In this document: positions 1 through 10,093 of the stretch, piece by piece
Layout: every line of letters starts with the position of its first letter
Numbering within the stretch: the stretch's first letter is position 1
DNA from: Plantago ovata
Taxonomy: Eukaryota > Streptophyta > Magnoliopsida > Lamiales > Plantaginaceae
Reading direction: 5' to 3'
Assembly: GCA_028274465.1 (NCBI GenBank)
Contig: CM051457.1
Span: 64,852,899-64,916,898, forward strand
DNA: 64,000 nucleotides
The notes under the pieces: generated by a model
Told to the model about the DNA's origin: nothing
The model's input: the letters and a program-made list of their open reading frames with translations, nothing else
Database searches by the model: none
Made by a program: the position numbers and the translations under genes

Positions 1-196
1 TTTTTACCGCTTTATTGCATGCATTCATACACTGAACAATTTGGTTTTCTTATGTGAATTTGTTCGTCTCTGTGTCGTTTGTGCTTATGTTTATGTTTGA
101 GTGAACTTTTTCGTGTGTTTTTAGTAAGGAGATTTGTTTTCGGGGTTTAAAAAACTAAGTTTTTTGAAAAATTTCGTCTCCCCACATCTGGAGGTG

Positions 197-288
197 GGGG
201 CGAATCGCCCCACATGGCCAGAGAGCTTCGCACTCTCTGGACGTCGGGGGCGATTCGCCCCACGCACGGGGCGACTCGCCCCGTGGTA
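197..288. repeat. cluster of GC-rich palindromes upstream of G0 ORF3
   Basis: Three 15-bp palindromes of the form GGGGCGA-N-TCGCCCC lie at 197-211, 247-261 and 268-282. An 8-bp-stem hairpin (CCAGAGAG ... CTCTCTGG, 218-240) lies between them. The cluster ends 15 bp before the ATG of the downstream ORF. G1 has a related cluster at 9790-9935 in the equivalent place. The stretch 1-196 before it shows only weak similarity to the minus strand of 9950-10040 in G1 and no gene. Confidence 0.85.
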
Positions 289-302
289 CCAGATGAGGAA
301 CC

Positions 303-1550
303 ATGGCTCCACGAGACAAGAAGAAAGTTGGCTGAAGCAAGAGGGGTAAGGGGGCAGCATCAAGTTCCCAACCTTCTCACGAGCTGTTCCAGTTATCTCT
401 TGTCGCAATCGATGTCCGACAGAGGATCGAAGCGGAGCTAGCTCAAGGTGGGCGATCAATTATACCGGACAGAAGGATAGACATTCCGGATGGACTAGCT
501 CACAGGCCAGGTTACAAGACGGTCTCCCGTCTGGCAAGAAAAAGGAATTGGGGTTGGTTTACTTCCAACCGATTTAAGGGGTACGATACGAGCCTCCTCC
601 ATGAGTTCTATGCTGGGTACACTGATCTTGAGGAGAAGGAGGGGGTACTCGTTCGAGGCGTAATTGTGCCATGGACACCGACCTCAATTTCTGCATTCAT
701 CCATTTAGGGGAACGGGAGTTCACCGGAAGCAACCTCTCCTATGTGTATTCGAGGGCCACTAGGGGGATCGGAAGTGCCATCACAGATGTGATTTGCAAC
801 AGGGAATATGTGTATCCAGATACCGGAGCACAACCTGGACGGATCCATCAGAGTGACCTTAGCATCGAGGCTAAGGTGGTTATGAAATTCTGCATTTTCA
901 ACTTGATCCGTAGAATGAATGACACATGGATACAGCCGAATTATGCTGAGCTCCTCTACTGCTTGATAGGCAAGCATCGAATAGACATTGGTCAGATCAT
1001 GTATGCAGAGTATGAGCGTCATTGGGAGAAGAAGAAGAAGCCCTTCATTTTTCCGAGCTTCATCACAGCATATTGCAAATATCACGGGGTTGAGGAAATT
1101 GATGAGGGGGATTGCGAGGTCGCTGCCCTTTCCCCTTCAACTATTGATGTCCAACTGAGTAGGTATCAAATGAAGAACCCCACAGCCGCTGCTGCTGATG
1201 TTGAAGCTTCCCTCCAACGGACTGATTCTGACAATGATAATGATTATGAGGAAGCTATGGATGGCCGAGTTCCTATCCCGGATATTCCCTTTGTCCGTAG
1301 AGCACCACATGCACCACCTCGAGTACCACATGGGTCTCAAAGTCTTGACTTCTCTGATTTTCGGGCCCATTTTGATGCTAGTGTTGCAGCCTTGACCACT
1401 ACTGTGCAAGGAATGCGTCATGACCTTGATGGACACATTGCCCAGCGCAACCGCGATAGGGAGATGATTGAGGAGCATCGCCGGAATGAGAGGGAGATAA
1501 TGTGGGAGCAGCAACAGCTCATCTGTCAGCAACAGGAGGCCCTGCAGTAG
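303..1550 (+). pseudogene. Retrotransposon downstream ORF (putative plant transposon protein, Transposase_32-like), one premature stop
   Basis: Reading from ATG 303 the frame is open to TAG at 1548-1550, except for a TGA at 333-335 (codon 11), so the original protein was about 415 residues. The N-terminus is basic. The central part resembles the 'putative plant transposon protein' domain found in extra ORFs of plant Ty3/gypsy elements: an 'LVRGVIVPWTP' stretch, a helical 'IEAKVVMKFCIFNLI' segment and 'LLYCLIGKHRIDIGQIM'. The C-terminal third (from about residue 290) is rich in D/E, then R/Q/E, and looks coiled-coil. Function is unknown; in Athila-type elements this position is where an env-like ORF is found. 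The early stop may be the only lesion. A re-start at GTG 666 is possible but would lose the N-terminal 121 residues. Family assignment is by eye. Confidence 0.7.
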
Positions 1551-2187
1551 TGTCTGACATGTTGAGAGACTATTATGGGGATTACAATCCCGATAATTAG
1601 TTTTTCACATGTCCGCTCTCAGCCGATCTAGTATCACTTTTTATTTACTCATTATCTTTTTCTAGGGACTAGCTTAAGTTTCATGAGGGGGATGGGATGT
1701 GAACCATGATGTTAAGTATTGTTTGGCTTAGTGATGTTGAGTATGGTATCTTGTTTTTTGTTTGCATTTGCACGTTTACCACTTTCTTAGTATTTAATTG
1801 CATACACTACATTCATTCTCGGATAGTCTTGCATGTTTTATGTGGAGTTTATTGCCAAATATTTTGAACTTTTTTATTGGGTAGATTAACTAATAACTAT
1901 GACATTGATCATATGCTTCATCTCTATGAATTTGTTTGAGGTTTTCTCGCTTGGCTTGTCAGATTTATGTTTGCACTTAGTTAAGCTTGGTAGTCTCGAC
2001 ATCACTTAGTGGTGTTTTCTCTACTGCGGTTCACGAAGGCCTTTATAATAGGGTGATGCATGTTAGGATCTTATGGTTGTTTTCCCGAATAATTATGTAC
2101 CTAAGAGGCAACAAGTCTTCACCTTGCTTTGACATTGCTAAATGCCTAGGAAGGAGGTAGTGTGAGATTGTGTGATCCTTTGTTTGC

Positions 2188-2220
2188 AACCTATTCTCTC
2201 GAATAGGTTTGGGGAGGGGG
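2188..2220 (+). promoter_or_regulatory. hairpin followed by PPT-like purine tract, copy 1
   Basis: AACCTATTC-TCTC-GAATAGGTT forms a perfect 9-bp stem with a 4-nt loop and runs straight into GGTTTGGGGAGGGGG. The tail matches the core of the true PPT of this family (GGTTTGGGGAGTT). A role as a secondary plus-strand priming site is inference. Confidence 0.6.
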
Positions 2221-2299
2221 TTACGCTATCATTAGACTTGTTTTTCGATTTTTAATGGGTGTGTGAGTTTATTTTCCTTTTTCGTAAATTTTGTACTCC

Positions 2300-2329
2300 A
2301 ACCTATTCTTTCGAATAGGTTTGGGGAGG
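2300..2329 (+). promoter_or_regulatory. hairpin followed by PPT-like purine tract, copy 2
   Basis: AACCTATTC-TTTC-GAATAGGTT (2300-2321) again leads into TTTGGGGAGG. The same block occurs in G1 (9030-9051, minus) and three times in G2 (40068-40277, minus). Confidence 0.6.
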
Positions 2330-2567
2330 TCATTTGTGTGTCATTTTAATTTCTTTTTCGTTGTGCTACTGCTGGCTAAAGAAAAAAAAGAAAAAAAAGA
2401 GAAAAAGAAACATTCCAGAAAAAGAAAAAATCTGGAAAACTAAAAAAGAAAAAAAAAGGAAAAGACCCCAAAAAAGCAAAGAAGGGTCCAAAAACAGCCA
2501 AAAAGCAGTTTAGCAAAGTGTTTGTCTCGTTTTCCTATTCATGTAATGTTCGTAATCGAGTTGTAAT

Positions 2568-3650
2568 CACTACAAGAAATACTGGTTTTAGCAACCACCT
2601 TTAGCAACCGATCGATCGGTTGCTAAAATTAGCGACCGATCGGTCTTTTAGCGACCGATAAATGGGCCCTAGCGACGGATAAAAGGAAACGCCTTAGAGC
2701 GTACTGGAACTAGCAACGGATGAGCCATCCTTCGCTAACTAGCGACGGATGGGCCCATCCGTCGCTAAAATTGCGATGGATGGCTCATCCGTCGCTAAAA
2801 TTGCAACGGATGGACCCATCCGTCGCATTTATTTAATTTTTTTTTTGTTTAATTAATCTGGTCAACATGCTCAGCGACCGATGGAACCATCGGTCGCTAT
2901 TGCATATTTAAAAAAAAAAAGATAAAAAAAAATGATAAACTTGCGACGGATGAGCGTATCGGTCGCTAAATTAGCGACCGATCGCTTTTTTAGTGACGGA
3001 TACGCCATCCGTCGCTAAAAAAGCTGAACTTCAACCCATTTCTTTCTTCTCTCTCGCGGCTCAAATCTCTCCTCCCCTATTTTCTTCATTTCTTCACCAT
3101 TTCCATCAATCTTATAGTCATTTCGAAGCTCTTTCATCAAGGAACAAGTGTAGCTATTCAATTGCGTGATTATTTGCCCATTTCTTTCGCAATCAAAGGT
3201 ATATATTTCGAACCCTAACTTGTCTAAATTTTAGTATTCTTCATTTTTTTTTCAATTCATTGAATTGTATGGATTCTACTGGTATCTATTATGTTGTGTA
3301 GCTCAAATTAGGGGGGATGCACAAGTTTTAGTTGGTGAATTGATAGATTTGGGATGAATTGGGTATTTTATAGTTGAGTTCGATTATGTTTGGTCAATTA
3401 GTGTAGTTTTGTTTCAGATATACTAATTACTAATTAGATTTGGAAATTGTATAAGTATAATGGAAATATGAGTAAATTATTGTGTATTGTAAGTAGTTAT
3501 AATAATGGAAAAATGGAAATTGTATAATTATAATGGAAGTATAGATAAATATATGTAATTATAGTATATTGTATAGATAATAATGGAAAAATGGAAATTG
3601 TATAATTATAATGGAAGTATAGATAAATATATGTAATTATAGTATATTTT
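2568..3650 (+). mobile_element. CACTA transposon 5'-end fragment
   Basis: Begins with CACTACAAGAAATACTGG, a canonical CACTA tip, followed by about 440 bp of subterminal repeats built from TAGCGACGGAT / ATCCGTCGCTA and TAGCGACCGAT variants. From about 3020 it matches the minus strand of 54480-55230, the 5' untranslated part of the large CACTA element in this window. It stops near 3650, where G0 sequence resumes ('TTTGAGTGTTATCTGTTC', compare minus strand 8755-8770). No 3' tip or second subterminal block is present, so this is a 3'-deleted, immobile relic of the same family. The exact 3' junction is uncertain by some 10 bp. Confidence 0.85.
3500..3650. repeat. tandem duplication in CACTA 5' untranslated sequence
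   Basis: Two adjacent AT-rich copies of about 70-95 bp share 'AATGGAAGTATAGATAAATA' and 'TGTAATTATAGTATATT'. The full-length relative (minus strand 54590-54720) has a related, less regular arrangement. Confidence 0.6.
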
Positions 3651-4137
3651 GTTTTGTTTGAGTGTTATCTGTTCTAGACCACCCTCGTCCTACCATTCAG
3701 GAAGTGGTGAATAGCTTAAGGCTTTGCTTGAGAGATGGGTAGAATAGGTGAGAGTTATCTTTTTAGGGAACCCTCCTTCGTTTGATGAGAGCCAGTATTG
3801 GTTCGACCTCTTTGAGGAAAAGTCTTAACTTGGTGAACAGCAGTAAGTCCTCAGTTTCATAGGCACGGGACAACCATTCGTATTTTAACATGTTTCATTA
3901 CGTCGTCACTGACTAGGTCCAGGTAGAGAATGTTACGTGATACTATCTTGTTTGACATAAGTGCTTATGTGAATGTGTATGAGTCAATCGAGGCATTCTT
4001 CAACCTATATTCATGTTATGATTTGTATGGTTCTTGTTCATATGTTTTTTGATAGATTCAATAGATTAGTTCATTTCATTTGGCATGAGACTCCATTTTT
4101 TGTGTTGCATTGTTTTTTGCATTAGAGTCTAGCTTAG

Positions 4138-4174
4138 TTGCTTGAGGACAAGCAAATGTTCGGTTTGCGGAGTT
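4138..4174 (+). promoter_or_regulatory. AGGA-loop hairpin and degenerate polypurine tract of G0
   Basis: TTGCTTG-AGGA-CAAGCAA (4138-4155) is a 7-bp stem directly before the PPT region (GTTCGGTTTGCGGAGTT). Compared with G1 and G2 (GGTTTGGGGAGTT) the PPT carries a G-to-C change. The PPT primes plus-strand DNA synthesis in LTR retrotransposons. Confidence 0.65.
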
Positions 4175-4517
4175 CGATGAACGTGTATTTTACACATTCA
4201 TTCGAGTCTTTTTTCACCAATTTAGCTATCCTCTATGTTAATTTAGCTATATTATAGTGTATTTTATTAGAATAGTGTCACTTTTCCCTTTAGTTTGCAT
4301 TTTACAGGGTTTAGGTGAAAAACGTGGTTTTTCGGGCAATTATATGGAAGAGAACGAAGAATTGGTATTCCGGGGACATTTTTGGAGTATCTAGAAGATT
4401 CCGGATAAGATTTGAAGTGTAGGGGTCGAGTCTTAAGGATAAAAGGTCACTAGAAGGCAAAAACCGAGTCCGAAAAGGAAAAGAAATCCAAAAACGCGTC
4501 GGCCGCCGACTGGAACT

Positions 4518-4597
4518 CCCGGGCAATTCGCCCGGGACGTGGGGCAGTTCGCCCCACACCAGGTGATTCGCCCGGTGTGTGGGGCGACTCGCCCCAC
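4518..4597. repeat. GC palindrome cluster directly upstream of LTR TATA box
   Basis: Four palindromes: CCCGGGCAATTCGCCCGGG (4518-4536), GTGGGGCAGTTCGCCCCAC (4539-4557), an imperfect CCAGGTGATTCGCCCGG (4559-4575) and GTGGGGCGACTCGCCCCAC (4579-4597). The last ends 14 bp before the TATA box. The G1 LTRs have one to three such units at the same place. Confidence 0.85.
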
Positions 4598-4611
4598 ACG
4601 TTCCGAACCCC

Positions 4612-4620
4612 TATATATAA
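4612..4620 (+). promoter_or_regulatory. TATA box of G0 LTR
   Basis: TATATATAA; conserved in both G1 LTRs (near 6238-6246 and 13126-13135, minus strand). Likely core promoter of the element. Confidence 0.6.
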
Positions 4621-5364
4621 CTGCTCAGTTTTCTCCATTTTTCATACTTACTCAGACCTTTTCCCATACCTTTCTCATTAGTTTTAGGGAAGAATTTTCC
4701 AAAGCCTGTTCTGGGAATTCCTAGCATAGGAGATACCTTTTCTTATCGATTTGGAGCTTGTGAGATCGCGATTCTTCGGAGATTGACAACCTTCGGTAAC
4801 ATTGTATCTCAGATTTTTTCTATTTATATTTATTTATCTTTCAACATGTTTTCATTCAATCTTTCTATGATTTCTGTTGATTGCATGACATCTATGAGTA
4901 GCTAAATCTATGGTTGGTGATAGTATGTGATTTCTTAGCGAAGGGATAGTAATTATGCTGATGGCGGTAAAGCGAATCAGACTTTGAGTTATTGCTTTAT
5001 TTCTTTGATCTATCTAAGCCCTCTATCTTCGTAGTGTTGAATAAAACGGAACACATTGGACAATTCATGATCAAAGATCTCTATGCAAAACGATCGGGTA
5101 CTTCATGCATGATTAATAACCGACTATGCTTTGAATGATCATACTATCACTAACTTCCATTATCTTGATAAGAAAAACCTGTGCTAAGTCGTTTGTTGAT
5201 TTTATAGTTTAAGTTATATTAGCTAAAGCTAGTTATAGTCCTTAGAGATCGACACTCGAGGTTATTTTACTACTACACTACGGTTTTCGTTGTAGTTGTG
5301 AATTGCCTTTGGCTAAAAATAAATTTATTTGATAAATTAGAATCTGACAAATTCCGGTTCATCA

Positions 5365-5488
5365 AATGTTCTACTTCTTCACAAGTAGCTTTTGTTTCAA
5401 GCTTAAGTCTTGGAACGGATCAATAGGCAGTAAAGAGTATGGAAAATTGAGTGTTTAAGCACAAGTGAGAGTTTGATCACGTTGTTGA
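5365..5488 (-). repeat. fragment of S-family copia 3' LTR between G0 and G1
   Basis: These 124 bp match positions about 7057-7180 of the solo S LTR at 6328-7875. The LTR continues at 13530 on the other side of G1. The fragment therefore belongs to the 3' LTR of the left-arm S element, which took two Athila-type insertions 124 bp apart. Confidence 0.85.
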
Positions 5489-6259
5489 TGATGAACGGGT
5501 TTAGAACTTGTCAGATTCTAGTTAATCAAATAAATTTGTATTTAGCCAAAGGCAATTCAAAACTACAACGAAAACCGTAGTGTAGCAGTAAAATAACCTC
5601 GAGTGTCGATCTCTAAGGACTATAACTAGCTTTATCTAATCTAATTTAAGAATATAAAATCAACAAACTACTTAGCAAAGGTTTTTCTTATCAGATAATG
5701 GAGGCTGGTGATAGTATGATCATTCAAAGCATAGCAGGTTAATAATCATGCATGAAGTACCCGGTTTTGCATAGAGATCTTTGATCAATGAATTGTCCAA
5801 TTGTGTTCCGTTATTATTCAACACTACGAAGATAGAGGTTTTAGATAGATCAAAGAAATAAAGCAATAAGTCAAAGTATAATGCGCGATATAGCCATTAG
5901 CATAATTATTAACCCTTCGCTAAGAAATCACATACTATCACCAACGAGAAGTTTAGCTACTCATAGATGTCATGCAATCAACAGAAATCATAGTAAGATT
6001 GAATGAAAACATGTTGAAAGATATATAAATATAAATAGAAAAACTGTAAGATACAATGTTACCGAAGGTTGTCAATCTCCGAAGAATCGCGATCTTACAA
6101 GCTCCAAAACGATAAGAAAAAGTATCTCCTAAGCTAAGAATCCCTAGAACAGGCTCTTGAGAATTCCTACCTAAAACTAATGAGAAAGGTGAGAGAAAAG
6201 GTCTGGAAAAGTATGAAAAATGGAGAAAACTGAGCAACTATATATAGTGATTCGGTAGG

Positions 6260-6327
6260 TGTGCGGCGAGTCGCCCCACATACCGGGCGATTCGCCTGGT
6301 GTGGGGCGATTCGCCCCACGTCCCGGG
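6260..6327. repeat. GC palindrome cluster in G1 3' LTR
   Basis: GTGCGGCGAGTCGCCCCAC (6260-6278), ACCGGGCGATTCGCCTGGT (6282-6300) and GTGGGGCGATTCGCCCCAC (6301-6319) follow in direct succession. On the coding strand they lie just upstream of the TATA box (6238-6246). The solo LTR inserted at the end of the cluster. The 5' LTR keeps only one unit (13149-13167). Confidence 0.85.
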
Positions 6328-7875
6328 TGTTGGTCCCTTTAAACAACAAGAAAAGACTAGAGGGGGGGGTGGTGAATAGTCTTTTCAAACTTTCGTCGTT
6401 TAAAACTTTCTCAGCAAGTGCTTATTACTTTTCAGTAATGAGTTTGTTGATACTTAACTTTCTCAGCAAGCGCAAGTTACTTTGCAGTAACTCGGTTTGC
6501 TGATACTTAAAATCAGAGAGCGGAAGTCTTTGATACAATAAGTGCTCTTTCAGTAAATGAAGGTTTCAGCAAGTGATGTGAGTGACTGTGTAAAAATAGA
6601 TATGATTTGCTGAAAACCAAGTACAGTAAGTAAATCACGCAAACATTTTTATAGTGGTATCTGAGAGTGGCGTAATCTCTCAACTAATCCACTAAGATAA
6701 GATTGAGTGTCCTTACAACACCTATCTAGAGCGACTCAAATAGAAACCAAAGCACACTTGCTTCGTCTCCAACCTAATCTAGAGAACGCAACCTTGTTCT
6801 CCACCAAACTTGGTACTTTTAATCAGCAAAACTATGCTCGATTAAGTTCCCCCTGAATATCACGCCTGAAAGGGTGTATTTTCAGTTAGATAGGTTTGGG
6901 ATGAGATAACTTAATTATAACTTATTCAGTTACAACTAGTAATCTAAGAAACAAAACTTTGAATACTTTGCAGTAAGCAAGTTTGAGTGTTTCTGGTGTC
7001 AAGACTTGTTCTTGTTCGAAAGAAAGAAAGAACACTTAACTAATTTCTTAGTCGTGTAAATTCTACTTCTTCACAAGTAGCTTTTTCAAGCTTTAAGTCT
7101 TGGAACGGATCAATGGCAGTAGAGAGTATTGAAGGGTCGGTGAGTTTTAAGCACAAGTGAGAGTATGAATACGTTGTTGACACACTTCAACTCTTTGCCG
7201 GATGACCTCTATTTATAGTGAAAGTAAGGAGCCGTTTGAATTTCAAATTCTAAGGCTTTTTCTCCTTAAAATGTCACTATCTTGCTTTTGTACTTTCAGC
7301 AGCGTCCTTGTTTGTCTTCTAGTCTTCATGTCCTTCGCGCGCATGCTTTGCATTTAATGCTTATTTGAATAGAATTCAAACAGTAACATTGGAGTGCAAA
7401 TGCAAGTACTTTCAGCAAGAGGTCACAAATGTTCATCAGCAAGTGGTCAGTCTCAGTTTCAGCAAGCACAACCTACTCTGTCGTTTAGATTTTCACTTAT
7501 GCAAGTTGTTGCTGAAGTTTCCACTTTCTGAGCAAAATGTACCTTTGTAGATACCATTCTTCAAAAATCTTCTAGTCTTCAGTCTACGAAATCTTCAAGA
7601 TTCTGAGCGGTTCTAAATGCTTCAATAGTTTGTTTGTAAAAACAAAGTACATCATCAGCAAATGCTTCAATAGGTTGTATTCTTTTCAGAAAACAAGATA
7701 CATCATAAGCGTTAAAACCAACCTATCTAGCACCTATTCTAAGTCTTCAGCAAACGTTCCTCTTTTACAATGTCCTTAAAATTCTAAATTCCTATGGACC
7801 TTAAGAGTACTAGTTACTGGACTTTCCTTAATTTAGCATGGTTAATTTCTCATCAAAATTACAAGTTTCCTAACA
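6328..7875 (-). mobile_element. solo LTR of S-family copia element (S1), TSD CCGGG
   Basis: 1548 bp, TGTTGGTCCC...TTTCCTAACA on the plus strand, flanked by CCGGG at 6323-6327 and 7876-7880. It contains 'GACTAGAGG' followed by a long G run near one end, and many TTCAGCAA/CTCAGCAA words. There is no internal region, so it arose by recombination between two LTRs or by partial loss. Orientation is inferred from the left-arm element, whose PPT abuts the CTAACA-type end. This copy gives the full LTR length of the family. Confidence 0.92.
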
Positions 7876-8247
7876 CCGGGCGACTCGTTCGGGAGGTTCT
7901 GGCGGCTGGAAACGCGTTTTCGACGCGTTTTTGGATTTCTTTTCCTTTTCGGACTCGGTTTTTGCCTTCTAGTGACCTTTTAGCCTTCAGACTCGACCCC
8001 TAGACTTCAAATCCTATCCGGAATCTTCTAGTTACTCCAATTAGGCCTTCGGAATACCAATTCCTTGTGTACTTCAATATAATTGCTCGGGAAACCTCGT
8101 TTTTCACCCAAAACCTGTAAAATACAAACTAAAGGGAAACGTGACACTATTCTAATAAAATGCACTAAAATATAGCTAAATTAACATAGAGGATAGCTAA
8201 ATTGGTGAAAAAAGACTCGAATGAAAGTGTAAAATACACGTTCATCA

Positions 8248-8284
8248 AACTCCCCAAACCAAACCTTTGCTTGTCCTCAAGCAA
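8248..8284 (-). promoter_or_regulatory. PPT and AGGA-loop hairpin of G1
   Basis: On the minus strand TTGCTTG-AGGA-CAAGCAA (8284-8267) is followed by GGTTTGGTTTGGGGAGTT, which abuts the LTR start at 8247. Same arrangement as in G0 and G2. Confidence 0.75.
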
Positions 8285-9029
8285 CTAAGCTAGACTCTAA
8301 TGCAAAAAACAATGCAACACAAAAAATGGAGTCTTATGCCAAATGAAATGAACTAATCGATTGAATCTATCAAAAGTCATATGAACAAAAACCATACAAA
8401 TCATAACATGAATATAGGTTGAAGAATGCCTCGATTGACTCATACACATTCACATAAACACTTATGTCAAGACAAGATAGTCTCTCGTAACATTCTCTAC
8501 CTGGACCTAGTCAGTGACGACGTAATGAAATATGTTAAAATACGAATGGTTGTCCCGTGCCTATGAAACTGAGGACTTACTGCTGTTCACCAAGTTAAGA
8601 CTTTTCCTCAAAGAGGTCGAACCAATACTGGCTCTCATCAAACGAAGGAGGGTTCCCTAAAAAAGATAACACTCCCCTATTCTACCCATCTCTCAAGCAA
8701 AGCCTTAAGTTATTCACCACTTCCTGAATGGCAGGACAAGGGTGGTCTAGAACAGATGACACTCAAATAACCAAAAGACAGAAAATTACCACACGATTAC
8801 GAACATTACAAAAATTAAAAAATGAGACACAACACTTTGCTAAACTGCTTTTTGGCTCTTTTTTTGGACCCTTCCTTGCTTTTTTGGGGTCTTTTCTTTT
8901 CTTCTTTTTTTTTTCCAGTTTATTTTTCTTTTTTTCTGGAATTTTTCTTTTCTCTTTTTTTTTCGATTTTTTTAGCCAGCAGTAGCACAACGAAAAAGAA
9001 ACAAAAATGACACACAAGCGACCTCCCCA

Positions 9030-9051
9030 AACCTATTCGAAAGAATAGGTT
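9030..9051 (-). promoter_or_regulatory. hairpin followed by PPT-like purine tract in G1
   Basis: On the minus strand AACCTATTC-TTTC-GAATAGGTT then TTGGGGAGGT (to 9021). The second site known from G0 has lost its hairpin here but keeps the purine tract (near 9132-9142). Confidence 0.6.
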
Positions 9052-9789
9052 GGAGTACAATATATACGAAAAAGGAAAAATAAACTCACAACACACACTA
9101 AAAACGAAAAACAAGTCTAATGATAGCGTAACCCCCTCCCCAAACGCACAATCTCACACTACCTCATTCCTAGGCATTTAGCAATCTCAAAGCAAGGTGA
9201 AGACTTGTTGCGTCTTAGGTACATAATTACTCGGGAAAACAACCATAAGATCCTAACATGCATCATCCTATTATAAAGGCCTTCGTGAACCGCAGTAGAG
9301 AAAATACCAGTAAGTGATGTTGAGACTACCAAGCTTAACTAAGTGCAATACATAAATGTGACAAGTCAAGCGAGAAAAACCTCAAACAAATTCATGGAGA
9401 TGAAGCATATGATCAATGTCATAACTAGTTAATCTACCCAATAGAAAACTTCAAAAAATTTGGCAATAAACTCCACAAAAAAAAAAAAAACATGGAAAAC
9501 TATACTAGGATGAATGTAGTGTATGCAACTAAATACTAAGAAAGCAATAAACGTGCAAATGAAAATGCAAACAAAAGGTTTCACGAGTAATCATAAGCAA
9601 AACAAGTATAGAAATACCCAGCGATAACCCCTCCGGGATTTAAGGTGAGAGCTAACTTGTACCTGTAACTTATAGGACTCAAGGAAACTCGTGAGAAACC
9701 AAAACGGGCGATAAAAGAAGTAAAAAAATCAATAATTTAGCATAATAGGAGAAAAATGGGGATCCGAACGAAAATCCGGACCTCCGGGT

Positions 9790-9935
9790 TTCTGGACACC
9801 CGGGGCGAACCGCCCCAGGTGGGGGGTGATTCGCCTGGGGCGTCCAGAACGTCCCAGGCGGCCTGGTCTTGCCAGGCAAATCGCCCCACATGGGGGACGG
9901 TTCGCCTGGCATCTCCAGACTCCTGGAGACGCCTT
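9790..9935. repeat. GC palindrome cluster in G1 3' UTR
   Basis: Degenerate copies of GGGGCGA-N-CGCCCC units joined with CCAGGCG/CGCCTGG and CCAGACTCCTGGAG pieces. It corresponds in place to 197-288 of G0. The GC-richness contrasts sharply with AT-rich flanks. Confidence 0.75.
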
Positions 9936-10093
9936 TTTCCTCCCAAACGTAAAATTATCATCTTAAAACCTATTTTATCACCAAAAACATACGAAAAATA
10001 AATATGCATGCAATGCAAGAAAGCGATAAAACTCCGGGTTGCCTCCCGGATAGCGCCATTATTTATAGTCTTTGACTCGACTCCTTCTTGCGC

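Larger units (their letters stand above)
1551..4174 (+). other. G0 long 3' UTR (noncoding)
   Basis: No ORF of substance. The sequence is collinear with the minus strand of 8248-9780 in G1, including a purine-rich run at 2377-2480, and is interrupted by the CACTA fragment 2568 to about 3650. It holds two hairpin-plus-purine-tract motifs (2188-2220, 2300-2329), an AGGA-loop hairpin (4138-4155) and the PPT. The long 3' UTR between the last ORF and the LTR is typical of Athila-type elements. Confidence 0.7.
1..5364 (+). mobile_element. Athila-type Ty3/gypsy element G0, 3' half
   Basis: Only the 3' part of this element is in the window: a downstream ORF (303-1550), a long 3' UTR, a PPT and the 3' LTR (4175-5364). 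Its 3' UTR and LTR are clearly homologous, in opposite orientation, to element G1 (5489-13529), which has the tRNA-Asp primer site and gag expected of an Athila-type element. A 5'-end fragment of a CACTA transposon (2568 to about 3650) sits in the 3' UTR. On the right the element abuts a 124-bp piece of a copia LTR. The TSD cannot be checked because the left end is outside the window. Assignment to the Athila lineage is inferred from G1 and G2. Confidence 0.85.
4175..5364 (+). repeat. G0 3' LTR
   Basis: Homologous to the G1 LTRs in reverse orientation. It starts CGATGAACG where the family start is TGATGAACG, so the terminal TG has mutated to CG, and it ends ...GGTTCATCA. A TATA box (TATATATAA, 4612-4620) lies just after a cluster of GC palindromes (4518-4597), which places the U3/R border near 4640. 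Confidence 0.85.
5489..8247 (-). repeat. G1 3' LTR, split by a solo copia LTR
   Basis: TGATGAACG...CGTTCATCA with TG/CA ends. Without the insertion at 6328-7875 and one TSD copy it is about 1.2 kb. It differs from the 5' LTR mainly by about 70 bp of extra GC palindromes at the insertion point. Confidence 0.9.
8285..10093 (-). other. G1 3' UTR (noncoding)
   Basis: No gene seen; long open frames at 8728-9114 are low-complexity (poly-purine/pyrimidine). Contains one hairpin-PPT motif (9030-9051), a GC palindrome cluster (9790-9935) and, right after the protease stop, the hairpin CCGGG-AGGCAA-CCCGG (minus strand, 10049-10034). Confidence 0.7.

Noticed and set aside
8728-9114. ORFs rich in F/S/L or K/E/R near 8.7-9.1 kb and 39.9-40.3 kb
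   Set aside because: Low-complexity pyrimidine/purine tracts of the Athila 3' UTR; no conservation of frame between G0, G1 and G2.
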